Assembly: GCF_005503535.1 (NCBI RefSeq) | Contig: NZ_SCNN01000004.1 | Coordinates: 310,001-374,000 of the forward strand | DNA length: 64,000 nucleotides | Direction: 5' to 3' | DNA from: Mesorhizobium comanense | GTDB lineage: Bacteria; Pseudomonadota; Alphaproteobacteria; Rhizobiales; Rhizobiaceae | Shown: piece after piece, positions 20,015 through 28,374 of the stretch | How the letters are laid out: the number at the start of each line of letters is the position of its first letter | Numbering within the stretch: position 1 is the first letter of the stretch | Made by a program: the position numbers and the translations under genes | The notes under the pieces: generated by a model | The model's input: only the letters and a program-made list of their open reading frames with translations | Databases searched by the model: none | What the model was told of the DNA's origin: nothing

Positions 20015-20749
20015 CTATATGACCAGCAGCGGCGTCTTGCCGGGCACGCGCTCGTAGAGATCCATGACGTCCTGGTTGAACATGCGCACGCAGCCGGAGG
20101 AAGCGGACTTGCCGATCGACTTCCAGTCCGGCGAGCCATGGATGCGGTAGAGCGTGTCGACGCCGTCCTTGAAGATGTAGAGCGCCCGCGACCCGAGCGG
20201 ATTGGTAACACCCGGCTGCATGCCCTGGCGCCATTTCTCCAGCTTCGGATCTCTGCGGATCATCGCCGAAGGCGGCGTCCAGGTCGGCCACTTGCGTTTC
20301 CACTGGACGATCGCGCGGCCCTTCCAGGAGTAACCCTGGCGCCCCAGTCCGACGCCATAGCGCATGGCCTTGCCGTCCTTGAGCACCCAGTAGAGAAACT
20401 TGTCGCTGGTATTGACCACGATCGTGCCCGGCTTCTCGCCTGTCGGGTCGTCGACGACCTGCCTAAGGAACCGGCCGTCGACCTTGGCGAACGGGATCGC
20501 CGGCAGCGCGTGGCCGCCATCTTCGACCGCAGCATACATGCTGGCATAATCGGGCGACGCGGGGGCCGTGGGCTCTGGCGCCGCAGCTTCGACGGGCGGC
20601 AATTGCGGTGCCGGTTCGAGCGGCGCCGCGCCGAGGGGGCCGGCCATGCTGATCGACTGTCTGGGCATCTGGGCACAGGCCGAGATCGCCGAAACCCCAA
20701 CAAGCGACAGTCCGGTCAAAAGCGACCGGCGCGATACGAAAAAGGACAT
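20015..20749 (-). CDS. L,D-transpeptidase (YkuD family)
   Basis: A 244-residue exported cell-wall enzyme with the ErfK/YbiS/YkuD domain. Catalytic motif: H204 in HGSPDW and C220 in SASSGCVRM. The N-terminus is a twin-basic signal with a possible lipobox (VSAISAC), so it may be a lipoprotein; the next 60 residues are a Pro/Ala-rich spacer. It should make 3-3 cross-links or attach proteins to peptidoglycan, a common process in Rhizobiales. No neighbour on the same strand. Confidence 0.9.
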   Translation of the reverse strand: MSFFVSRRSLLTGLSLVGVSAISACAQMPRQSISMAGPLGAAPLEPAPQLPPVEAAAPEPTAPASPDYASMYAAVEDGGHALPAIPFAKVDGRFLRQVVDDPTGEKPGTIVVNTSDKFLYWVLKDGKAMRYGVGLGRQGYSWKGRAIVQWKRKWPTWTPPSAMIRRDPKLEKWRQGMQPGVTNPLGSRALYIFKDGVDTLYRIHGSPDWKSIGKSASSGCVRMFNQDVMDLYERVPGKTPLLVI

Positions 20750-20922
20750 TCAATATACTTTCAAACGATGGAAAGGGCGGGCGGAGCGGCTTTCGATGCC
20801 GCCCTACCGCGCCTTGTAGAGCCGATCACGGCGACGCTGTGTCATAGACAGGGGCTGCGATCATTGCGCGCGCAGCTGTTGCATTGCGGCCACAGTGAGA
20901 ATTGCGTGCGTCGCGAAATCCG

Positions 20923-22356
20923 TTACCGGCCGGCCGCTTCCGATCCGACATAGGCAATGCGCAGCATGTTGGTCGATCCCGGGGTCCTGAGCGGCACGCC
21001 AGCCGTGATGATGACACGGTCGCCCGGTTTGCCGAACTCTTCCTCGAGCGCGATGCGGCAGGCGCGGTTGACCATGTCGTCGAGATCGGTGGCATCGGGC
21101 GACACCACGCAGTGCGTGCCCCACAAAAGCGACAGGCGCCTTGCCGTGTTGAGGATCGGCGACAGCGCCACGATCGGCACCTGCGGCCGTTCGCGCGCGG
21201 CGCGCAGACCGGTGGTGCCGGAGGCGGTGTAGGTGATGATCGCCGACAGTTTGAGCGTCTCGGCGATCTCGCGCGCGGCCAGCGATATGGCGTCGGCGCC
21301 CGTCGCCTCCGGCTCGGAGCGCTGGGCATTGATGATGCCGGCATAGGTCGGATCCGTTTCGACCTTGGTGGCGATACGGTTCATCATCGCCACGGCCTCG
21401 ACGGGATAGGCGCCTGCCGCCGATTCCGCCGACAGCATGATGGCGTCAGCACCCTCGAAGACGGCGATGGAAACGTCCGACACTTCGGCGCGCGTCGGCA
21501 CCGGCGCGGTGATCATCGATTCCAGCATCTGGGTGGCGATCACCACCGGCTTGCCGGCGCGGCGCGCGGCGCGCGTGATCTGCTTCTGGATGCCGGGCAC
21601 CGCTTCCAGCGGCATCTCGACGCCGAGATCGCCGCGCGCGACCATCAGCGCGTCCGACAGTTCGATGATCTCGGCCAGACGGGCGACGGCCTGCGGCTTC
21701 TCGATCTTGGCCATGATCAGCGCCCGGCCGCGCGCGATCTTGCGGGCTTCGGCGAGATCCTCGGGCCGCTGGACGAAGGACAGCGCCACCCAGTCGACGC
21801 TGGCCGCGAGCACTGCATCGAGATCCTTGCGGTCCTTCTCGGTCAGCGCGCCGACCGGCAGGTCGGTGTCGGGCAGGCTGACACCCTTCTTGTCGGAAAT
21901 GGTGGTGCCGGCGACGACCGTGCAGGTGATCGACTTGCCGTCGCTCTTCACCGCCTTCAGTTCGAGCTTGCCGTCGTCGATCAGCAGGCGATGGCCGGCC
22001 TCGACCGACCTCAGGATCTCGGGATGCGGCAGGTAAACCCTGGTCGAGGTGCCGGGTTCCGGATTGTCGTCCAGCGTGAAGATCTGGCCGGGGGTCAGCA
22101 CTTCCTTGCCGTTGGCGAACTTGCCGACCCGCAGCTTCGGGCCTTGCAGATCGGCCAGGATACCGATCGGCCGGCCGACCTTTTCCTCGACCGCTCGGAT
22201 ACGGTCGACCAGCGTGCGCATCAGCTCATGATCGGTATGGCTCATGTTGATGCGGAACACATCGGCGCCCGCTTCGAACAACTTCTTCAGCATCTCCTCG
22301 GAAGAGGAGGCCGGACCGATCGTGGCTAGGATCTTGACCTTGCGGCTGCGTCTCAT
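20923..22356 (-). CDS. pyk: Pyruvate kinase
   Basis: A 477-residue glycolytic enzyme converting PEP and ADP to pyruvate and ATP. Seen: KILATIGPASSS at the N-terminus, FRINMSHTDHE with substrate-binding residues, KIEKPQAV (active-site Lys), and the signature ARGDLGVEMPLEAVP followed by ATQMLESM. The length fits the full three-domain enzyme with a C-terminal regulatory domain. Its ATG overlaps the stop of the upstream DUF1036 gene by four bases, implying coupled translation. Confidence 0.96.
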   Translation of the reverse strand: MRRSRKVKILATIGPASSSEEMLKKLFEAGADVFRINMSHTDHELMRTLVDRIRAVEEKVGRPIGILADLQGPKLRVGKFANGKEVLTPGQIFTLDDNPEPGTSTRVYLPHPEILRSVEAGHRLLIDDGKLELKAVKSDGKSITCTVVAGTTISDKKGVSLPDTDLPVGALTEKDRKDLDAVLAASVDWVALSFVQRPEDLAEARKIARGRALIMAKIEKPQAVARLAEIIELSDALMVARGDLGVEMPLEAVPGIQKQITRAARRAGKPVVIATQMLESMITAPVPTRAEVSDVSIAVFEGADAIMLSAESAAGAYPVEAVAMMNRIATKVETDPTYAGIINAQRSEPEATGADAISLAAREIAETLKLSAIITYTASGTTGLRAARERPQVPIVALSPILNTARRLSLLWGTHCVVSPDATDLDDMVNRACRIALEEEFGKPGDRVIITAGVPLRTPGSTNMLRIAYVGSEAAGR

Positions 22357-22871
22357 TGACTGTTCGTTCCCGGGGCGGCTGGGGCGCCTCCCGTTGCGGG
22401 CTCATCGGTAAGCTGGACCATCCAGCTTGCCTGCTCGCCCGTGTCATATTCCTGGAAACCGGCGCGCTGGAAGCCCCGGGCCACGCAGTCGTTCACGCCT
22501 GCGATCTTGAACTCTTTTTCAGCCACGCACATGTTGATCGGGCCGTCCCAGCGTCCGCCACGCTCGGCGTCTTCTGCATAAAGATAGTAAAACCTTGATG
22601 ACAGCGGGCCTTCGATCAACGTCTTGCAGCTCGATCCTTCGATGTGCCACCAGCCTTCGGTGATCCAGCCGGCCTTGGCGCGGTAGCCGATGCCGACGCC
22701 GACCAGATTCTGCGTGGCGTTACAGACGCGGAAATCGGCACGCGCGGGTGAGGCAGCGACCATAGCGGACAGCCCCACGGCAAGCGTCAGGAGCGGCATG
22801 GCGAAGGCAAAGCGCGCGCGCTGCCCGCCGGCGGAACCCATCCCAAAACCCCTCAAGAACCACATCAGCAT
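22353..22871 (-). CDS. Secreted DUF1036 protein
   Basis: A 172-residue exported protein. A signal region covers about 20-48 (FAMPLLTLAVGLSAMVA, cleavage after SPARA). The mature part has the DUF1036 pattern FRVCNATQNLVGVGIGYRA, GWWHIEGSSC and YYLYAEDAERGGRWDG, with conserved cysteines. Function is unknown; the domain is widespread in alphaproteobacteria. The start at 22871 follows GGGGCGCAGAGAG; an ATG 36 bases upstream is also in frame. Its stop overlaps the start of pyk. Confidence 0.85.
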   Translation of the reverse strand: MLMWFLRGFGMGSAGGQRARFAFAMPLLTLAVGLSAMVAASPARADFRVCNATQNLVGVGIGYRAKAGWITEGWWHIEGSSCKTLIEGPLSSRFYYLYAEDAERGGRWDGPINMCVAEKEFKIAGVNDCVARGFQRAGFQEYDTGEQASWMVQLTDEPATGGAPAAPGTNSQ

Positions 22872-23086
22872 CTCTCTGCGCCCCTTTTCGGAAAAGTCCG
22901 GGCGCATGTCAACGCGCCGTTTTGACCAATTCCAATCGATTTAAGAAGGCTCCCGGCGCACGATCCGTCGCCCCTCGCCAGATTTCCCGGGAAACCTTGG
23001 CCAAACAACGGCATTGCGCACACGTCGTCTTCGTGGAATGACGATAGCACCCTCCCCGAAAGCCAGCGAACGACCATTTTCCGCCG

Positions 23087-23884
23087 ATGACCCGATCCAC
23101 AGTTTTCGCGCCGTTCGACATCGTCGAGGGCGACCGCAAGCGGGGCATCGTGCTCCTGGCCGATCACGCCCGCCGCGACCTGCCCGAGGACTATGGCAGC
23201 CTCGGTCTGCCGGCGGCGGAGTTCGAGCGCCACATAGCCTATGACATCGGCGTCGAGACGGTGACGCGCGAACTCGCCGCCCAACTCGGCGTACCGGCGG
23301 TGCTCGCCAATTTCTCGCGTCTGCTGATCGACCCCAACCGCGGCGAGGATGACCCGACGCTGATCCGCCAGCTCTATGACGGCACCATCATCCCGGGAAA
23401 CTACCCCCTCGCCCCGGAAGAGCGCGAAAGGCGGCTCGACCGCTTCTACCGTCCCTATCACGATGCGCTCGGCGCCATGATCGCTTCGGTGGCACAGGCA
23501 TCCGGCCAGGCGCCCTTCATCTTCTCGGTGCATTCGTTCACCCCGGTCATGCAGGGCAGGCAGCGGCCCTGGCACGTCGGCATCCTGTGGGATCGGGACG
23601 ACCGGGTGGCGCGGCCGCTGATCGACATGCTGGCCGCAGACGGGAACCTCGTCGTCGGCGACAACGAGCCCTATGACGGCGCGCTGCGCGGCGACACGAT
23701 GTTCAAGCATGCCATCGTCAACGGCTATGCCCATGCGCTGATCGAGATCCGCCAGGACCTGATCTCCGACCAGAAGGGCGCTCTCGCCTGGGCCGCCCGC
23801 CTGGCGCCGATCGTTGACGCCATCGACCGCCGTGCCGATATACATGACGTGAAGATGTACGGCTCGCGCACCGGGCCGATGTGA
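23087..23884 (+). CDS. N-formylglutamate amidohydrolase family protein
   Basis: A 265-residue FGase-family hydrolase. Such enzymes split N-formylglutamate to formate and glutamate in histidine degradation, and other members act on related amides. Motifs: LLADHARRDLP, NFSRLLIDPNR, FIFSVHSFTP, VGDNEPYDG and HALIEIRQDLI, with His and Glu residues likely to bind a metal. No hut genes are nearby, so the natural substrate may differ. The DUF1244 gene begins 11 bases downstream, forming a probable two-gene operon. Confidence 0.86.
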   Translation: MTRSTVFAPFDIVEGDRKRGIVLLADHARRDLPEDYGSLGLPAAEFERHIAYDIGVETVTRELAAQLGVPAVLANFSRLLIDPNRGEDDPTLIRQLYDGTIIPGNYPLAPEERERRLDRFYRPYHDALGAMIASVAQASGQAPFIFSVHSFTPVMQGRQRPWHVGILWDRDDRVARPLIDMLAADGNLVVGDNEPYDGALRGDTMFKHAIVNGYAHALIEIRQDLISDQKGALAWAARLAPIVDAIDRRADIHDVKMYGSRTGPM

Positions 23885-23895
23885 TGGAGGCAGCG

Positions 23896-24204
23896 ATGAG
23901 CGAACTCAATGACGAGCAGAAGCGCGACTTCGAGGCTGCCGTGTTCCGCCGGCTCGTGGCGCATCTGCGGGAACGCAGCGACGTTCAGAACATAGACCTG
24001 ATGAACCTCGCCGGCTTCTGCCGCAACTGCCTGTCGAACTGGTATCGCGAGGCGGCCAATGCCGACGGTGTCGACCTCTCCAAGGACCAGTCGCGCGAGA
24101 TCGTCTACGGCATGCCCTATGCCGACTGGCAGGCGCTGCACCAGACCGAGGCTTCGGAAGCCAAGAAGGCCGAGTTCGAGGCCAGACGGCCCAAGGATCA
24201 TTAG
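23896..24204 (+). CDS. DUF1244 family protein
   Basis: A 102-residue protein with the family core FRRLVAHLRERSDVQNIDLMNLAGFCRNCLSNWY. The FCRNC cysteine pair could bind metal. The structure and role of DUF1244 are unknown to me. The start at 23896 has GGAGG six bases upstream; an ATG at 23884 is in frame but poorly placed. It follows the N-formylglutamate amidohydrolase gene closely. Confidence 0.88.
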   Translation: MSELNDEQKRDFEAAVFRRLVAHLRERSDVQNIDLMNLAGFCRNCLSNWYREAANADGVDLSKDQSREIVYGMPYADWQALHQTEASEAKKAEFEARRPKDH

Positions 24205-24226
24205 CGGCCTTACGAGGCCTACTGCT

Positions 24227-24286
24227 TCGTCATTCTAGGGCGAAGCAGTCGCGAAGCGACGTCGCGGAGACCCTAGAATCCATTCC
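24227..24286 (-). repeat. 60-base interspersed repeat, copy A
   Basis: A roughly 60-base element, bounded by the inverted ends ATTCTAGGG (24232-24240) and CCCTAGAAT (24271-24279), with the inner palindromic TCGCGAAGCGACGTCGCG. Read on the minus strand it aligns along its whole length with copy B at 24383-24442, with one small indel near the middle. It has the look of a rhizobial mobile palindromic repeat. Confidence 0.65.
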
Positions 24287-24382
24287 GTGACGGCTACCGG
24301 GGAACGCCTCAGTGCAGGAAAGAGTATGTTTCCGCTAGCGCTCCGGTGCTAGGTCTGCACCGCTGTGAAGCTTCGAAGTCCC

Positions 24383-24442
24383 GGCATGGATCCTCGGGTC
24401 TGCGCGCGTCGCTTCGCTCCTTGCTCCGCCCGTGGATGACGA
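24383..24442 (+). repeat. 60-base interspersed repeat, copy B
   Basis: Opposite-orientation partner of copy A; it starts GGCATGGATCCTCGGGTCTG and ends GTGGATGACGA. Both copies lie in the 395-base gap between the DUF1244 gene and the MFS gene. The rest of that gap shows no gene. The two inverted copies could fold into a long imperfect stem. Confidence 0.65.
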
Positions 24443-24599
24443 CAAGGGAGGAGCACTTGAGCTGATCTGCGAAGCAGGCTCCCCTTACAGGTCCCTCCGC
24501 ACATCCCTGGTCCAGCACTTCCCCCGAAACAGCGCTTGACTGGAAATTGAATCGATCTAATTTGCCGGCCAAAGCCATTTTTGTACCGGATTCGACCCT

Positions 24600-25775
24600 A
24601 TGAACGCGCCAACAGCCATACAGACTGCCATTCGCGGGCGATGGGCCGTGGCCGCCATTTTCCTGGCCAATGGCTTTCTGACCGGCAGCTGGGCGCCGCA
24701 GATCCCGGTGTTCCTGACCCGGCTCGACATCACCAAATTCACACTCGGCCTGCTCATCCTCTTGTTCGGCGTCGGTGCCGTCACAGCCATGAGCTGGTGC
24801 GGCCATTTGATCTCCAGACATGGTTCGCGCACCGTGCTGCGCTGGTTCGCCCTTTGCGGCAGCCTTGGCCTGCTGGTCGTGGCGCTGGCGCCCAACGTGC
24901 CGCTGGCGGCGATCGCCATGATCATTTTCGGCGGCTCGATCGGTGGCATGGATGTCGCCATGAATGCCAATGCAGTGGTTGTGGAGCGAAAATTGTCGCG
25001 CGCGATCATGTCCTCCTCGCACGGCTTCTGGAGCCTTGGCGGTTTCGCCGGCGGCGGCCTCGGCGGCTTTGCCATCCAGCACTATGGCCATCTCGCCCAC
25101 GCCGCGGTGGTGACAGGACTTGCCTTCGCGGTGGTCGCGTTTGCCGTCGGCCATCTGGTCGCCGAGGACAGGCCGCAGGCGGCCGAGCACCATAAATTTG
25201 CCCTGCCGGCAAACCCGCTGGTGTACCTGATCGGCCTGATGGCGCTGCTGACGATGATCTCCGAAGGTGCGGTGCTCGATTGGGCAGCCCTGTATCTGCG
25301 GCAGGAGCTTGGCGCCGACCTCGCCGTCGCCGGCCTTGCCTATGCGGCTTTCTCTGGCGTCATGGCGATCATGCGTTTCTTCGGCGACGGCGTGCGCAAC
25401 CGCTTCGGCGCGGTGACAACACTGCGCGGCTCGGCCGTGGTCGCCGCCGCCGGCATGCTCATCGCCGGCCTGTCGCCCTCGCCCTGGCTCGCCATCTCGG
25501 CCTTCGCGCTGTGCGGCTTTGGTATCGCCAACATGGTGCCGATCATCTTCTCGGCCGGCGGCAACCAGGAGGGCATGTCATCCGGCACCGGCATGAGCGT
25601 CGTCACCACAATGGGCTATTCCGGCATTCTGGTGGCGCCGTCGGCCATCGGCTTCGTCGCCGAGCATTTCAGCTTCGGCCCGATCTTCATTGCCATGTCG
25701 GTGCTGCTGATCGTGGTCCTGTTGATGGCGGGCCTTGCTCACCGCGCCGAGTTCGCGCCCGCACCCGCCGAATAG
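24600..25775 (+). CDS. MFS transporter (YbjJ-like)
   Basis: An inner-membrane permease of 391 residues, hydrophobic throughout with about 12 membrane segments. The first loop carries FLTGSWAPQIPVF, and the middle has GGMDVAMNANAVVVE followed by IMSSSHGFWSLGGF, a pattern shared with the YbjJ group of MFS proteins. Direction and substrate are not known. Its 3-prime end overlaps that of the convergent LysR gene by 37 bases. The LysR protein may control it, though regulator and target are usually divergent rather than convergent. Confidence 0.88.
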   Translation: MNAPTAIQTAIRGRWAVAAIFLANGFLTGSWAPQIPVFLTRLDITKFTLGLLILLFGVGAVTAMSWCGHLISRHGSRTVLRWFALCGSLGLLVVALAPNVPLAAIAMIIFGGSIGGMDVAMNANAVVVERKLSRAIMSSSHGFWSLGGFAGGGLGGFAIQHYGHLAHAAVVTGLAFAVVAFAVGHLVAEDRPQAAEHHKFALPANPLVYLIGLMALLTMISEGAVLDWAALYLRQELGADLAVAGLAYAAFSGVMAIMRFFGDGVRNRFGAVTTLRGSAVVAAAGMLIAGLSPSPWLAISAFALCGFGIANMVPIIFSAGGNQEGMSSGTGMSVVTTMGYSGILVAPSAIGFVAEHFSFGPIFIAMSVLLIVVLLMAGLAHRAEFAPAPAE

Positions 25776-26647
25776 CGCTTCAGCTCCTCGTGCAGGAAAT
25801 CCGCCACGCGGCGGATGCGCACGCTGCCGCGCACGTCGCGGTGCATGGCCAGCCATACCGGCAGGTTGGGCAGCGGCAGGCCGGGCAGAACCTTTTCCAC
25901 CAGCGGATCGCGATCTGCCAGGGGCTCTTGGCCGAGGCCTATGCCGTTTCCAGCCCGCACCGCCTCCCACAGCACGATCTGATTGTCGGCCCTGAAGCGG
26001 AAACTGCTGCGGGTGACCGGAACGCCGTGCTGGGTGAAGCCTCGGATCATCTCGTCGCTGCGGTCGAAGCCGATCAAGGCATGATCGACCAGGTCGGCTG
26101 GACCGAGTGGCCGCCCGCGACGGTTCAGATAGGACACGGCCGCGCAGGCGCAGAGTTCGATATCGCAGACCTTGCGCGCGACCAGTTCGTTCTGTGCCGG
26201 TTTGACCATGCGGATGGCGATGTCGGCATCCCTGCGCAGCAGGTTCTCGACCTGGTTGGAGGCGACGATCTCGACCTCTATGCCGGGCTCCTCGATGCCG
26301 AGCCGTGCCATCATGCCGGGCAGCACATAGGCGGCGACCACCTCGCTGGCGGCGATCCGCACCGTGCCTTCGATCGCCTCGACCGACCCCAGCGCCAGCC
26401 GTGAAAAAGCGATCGCCTGTTCGCTGACGGCCTTGCCGCGCTCGAACAATGTCGCCCCGGCCTCCGTCAGCGCATAGCCGCTGCGACCACGCCGGAACAG
26501 GGTGACGCCAAGCGCCTGCTCCAGTTCCCCGATGTGACGGCCAAGCGTCGGCTGGCTGGCGGACAATTTTCGCGCCGCCGCCGACAGGCTCCCGGTTTCA
26601 GCGACCGTGACGAAGCTCTTGATCAGGTTCCAGTCGATCTCGCTCAT
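25739..26647 (-). CDS. LysR family transcriptional regulator
   Basis: A 302-residue LysR-type regulator. The winged HTH is at about 1-60 (IKSFVTVAETGSLSAAARKL, QPTLGRHIGELEQALGVTLF), and the C-terminal half is a substrate-binding-like effector domain. It diverges from the DUF680-like gene (117 bases between starts) and, beyond it, the epimerase-like gene, which are its likeliest targets. It overlaps the end of the MFS gene tail to tail. Confidence 0.92.
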   Translation of the reverse strand: MSEIDWNLIKSFVTVAETGSLSAAARKLSASQPTLGRHIGELEQALGVTLFRRGRSGYALTEAGATLFERGKAVSEQAIAFSRLALGSVEAIEGTVRIAASEVVAAYVLPGMMARLGIEEPGIEVEIVASNQVENLLRRDADIAIRMVKPAQNELVARKVCDIELCACAAVSYLNRRGRPLGPADLVDHALIGFDRSDEMIRGFTQHGVPVTRSSFRFRADNQIVLWEAVRAGNGIGLGQEPLADRDPLVEKVLPGLPLPNLPVWLAMHRDVRGSVRIRRVADFLHEELKRYSAGAGANSAR

Positions 26648-26764
26648 TCAATAATGAATATCAAAACTGCATTCATGGTCAATTTCAATTCATCAATGGA
26701 GCGCCGATATTCCCTCTGCAAACACCGATACGGACTGCAAACCCCAACCAGGAGACCTTCAAAA

Positions 26765-26974
26765 ATGACCAGGATCGCCCTCACCGCCGCCGCCCTCCTC
26801 ATCGCCGCCGGCACCGCCTTTGCCGGCAGCGACAGATATGGCTCGAACGATGCCAGCCAACCGGCTGTCGCCAAGATCGACGACACCGTCACCACCTCGA
26901 TCGGCAAGCCCGACGCCACCGACCGCGAGCCGGTCGTCCAGGGCAGCAACCGCGACCTCTTCGGCAACCGCTGA
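26765..26974 (+). CDS. Small secreted DUF680-like protein
   Basis: A 69-residue protein with a signal peptide at about 1-20 (MTRIALTAAALLIAAGTAFA), then a short polar mature part with PAVAKIDDTVTTSIGK and a DLFGNR end. This fits DUF680, a family of short exported proteins largely found in Mesorhizobium. Function unknown. AGGAG about ten bases upstream supports the start. It lies just downstream of a divergent LysR promoter. Confidence 0.78.
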   Translation: MTRIALTAAALLIAAGTAFAGSDRYGSNDASQPAVAKIDDTVTTSIGKPDATDREPVVQGSNRDLFGNR

Positions 26975-27046
26975 ACCAACAGAAATTCCAAGGCGAAATC
27001 CACGGGCGACGGGCTGGTCCCGTCGCCTCGAGCAAGGAGACGAACA

Positions 27047-28006
27047 ATGACCAAGATCGCAATTCTGGGTGCCAATGGCCGGCTCGGCCGTGTCGTCGGC
27101 AAGGCCTTCATCGACGCGGGCTTCGACGTCCGCGCCGTCACCCGCACCGGCAAGGTGCCGGCCGAACTCAGGGGTGCCGCGGCGGTTGCCGGCGACGCAC
27201 TCGACCGCCCATCGCTGATCACCGCCACGGAAGGCGTCGACATCATCTTCAACGGCCTCAACCCGATCTACACCGACTGGGGCAAGTGCATGCCGATGGC
27301 GCAGAATGTGATGGCCGCCTGCCACGCTAACGGCGCGCTGCACCTGTTCCCGGGCACAGTCTACAATTACGGGTCGCCGATGCCGGCGGTGATCACGGAA
27401 GACACGCCGTTCCATCCGACCACCGAAAAGGGCCGCATTCGCTGCGCCATGGAAGACCTGTTCCGCCGCGAGGCCGAAGCCGGCCGCGTCCGCACCATCA
27501 TCCTGCGCGCCGGCGACTTCTTCGGCGGCACCGGCAGCGGCTCCTGGTTCGACCTCGTCGTCGCCGCAAAGATCGGCAAGGGCACCTACACCGCGCCCGG
27601 CCCGGCCGACCTTGTGCATGAATGGGCCTATCTGCCGGACTTCGCCGTCGGCTTCGTCGCGCTGGCCAAAAACCTCGACAAGCTCGGCTCCTATGAGGCG
27701 CTGAATTTTCCGGGCCACGCCGTCACCGATCTCGACATCAAGGCTGCCGCAGAGAAGGCCGTTGGCCGTCAGCTGAAGATGACGTCGATGCCGTGGTGGG
27801 TGCTGCGTGCCGGCAGCCCGTTCGTGGCGATGTGGCGCGAGATCGTCTCGATGTCATACCTGCGCTTCGAGCCGCACCGCCTGGCGTCCGCGCGGCTGGA
27901 AGGCATCATCGGCGAGATCCCGCATACACCGCTCAATCAGGCCGTCGCCCAGGCGCTGGAAGACATCGGCATCGCCACTGTGCACGGGCATGCGATGGCC
28001 GCATGA
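27047..28006 (+). CDS. NAD-dependent epimerase/dehydratase-like protein
   Basis: A 319-residue Rossmann-fold protein of the extended SDR/NmrA type. The nucleotide motif is GANGRLGRVVG at about 8-18; a YNYG segment and ILRAGDFFGG follow. A classical YxxxK is not obvious, so it may be an atypical SDR that binds NAD(P) without being a standard epimerase. It lies 72 bases after the DUF680-like gene; an AAGGAG sequence precedes the ATG. Substrate unknown. Confidence 0.8.
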   Translation: MTKIAILGANGRLGRVVGKAFIDAGFDVRAVTRTGKVPAELRGAAAVAGDALDRPSLITATEGVDIIFNGLNPIYTDWGKCMPMAQNVMAACHANGALHLFPGTVYNYGSPMPAVITEDTPFHPTTEKGRIRCAMEDLFRREAEAGRVRTIILRAGDFFGGTGSGSWFDLVVAAKIGKGTYTAPGPADLVHEWAYLPDFAVGFVALAKNLDKLGSYEALNFPGHAVTDLDIKAAAEKAVGRQLKMTSMPWWVLRAGSPFVAMWREIVSMSYLRFEPHRLASARLEGIIGEIPHTPLNQAVAQALEDIGIATVHGHAMAA

Positions 28007-28058
28007 ACCGCGCCGGCGGGGTCTGCCCGCTGGCATCCCTCAAACCTGTCAGGACGGC

Positions 28059-28217
28059 TCAGATCCGCCCCATCAGCAGCAACACCAGGACCACCACCAG
28101 CACCACGCCGAGAACACCCGAGGGTCCGTACCCCCAGGAGCGCGAATGCGGCCAGGCCGGGATCGCGCCGATGAGGACGAGGATCAGGACGATGATGACG
28201 ATGGTGGTGATCGGCAT
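28059..28217 (-). CDS. DUF3309 family small membrane protein
   Basis: A 52-residue protein with two hydrophobic helices flanking a conserved centre: MPITTIVIIVLILVLIGAIP, then WPHSRSWGYGPSG, then a Val/Leu-rich helix ending MGRI. This is the DUF3309 layout, abundant in Rhizobiales and of unknown function. It is convergent with the epimerase-like gene. Confidence 0.88.
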   Translation of the reverse strand: MPITTIVIIVLILVLIGAIPAWPHSRSWGYGPSGVLGVVLVVVLVLLLMGRI

Positions 28218-28317
28218 GAGGCATTCCCCGCATTTACGTTTAGCCGGTAGCGGCTGGCAAAGGTGCGGCGGCTGGCGCCGCACGAAGCCATGGCTCGACG
28301 TTACTGCCGGGAACAAT

Positions 28318-28354
28318 GCAAAAGGCCGCCCGGTTGTTCCGGGCGGCCTTTTGC
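28318..28354 (-). terminator. Strong rho-independent terminator
   Basis: A perfect 16-base stem (28318-28333 with 28339-28354) around a 5-base loop, with A-rich and T-rich ends (AAAAGGCCGCCCGG / CCGGGCGGCCTTTT). It lies 21 bases beyond the stop of the RND gene on its strand. The symmetric ends may let it act in both directions. Confidence 0.85.
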
Positions 28355-28374
28355 ATTCAAATCCGGAAATCAGC

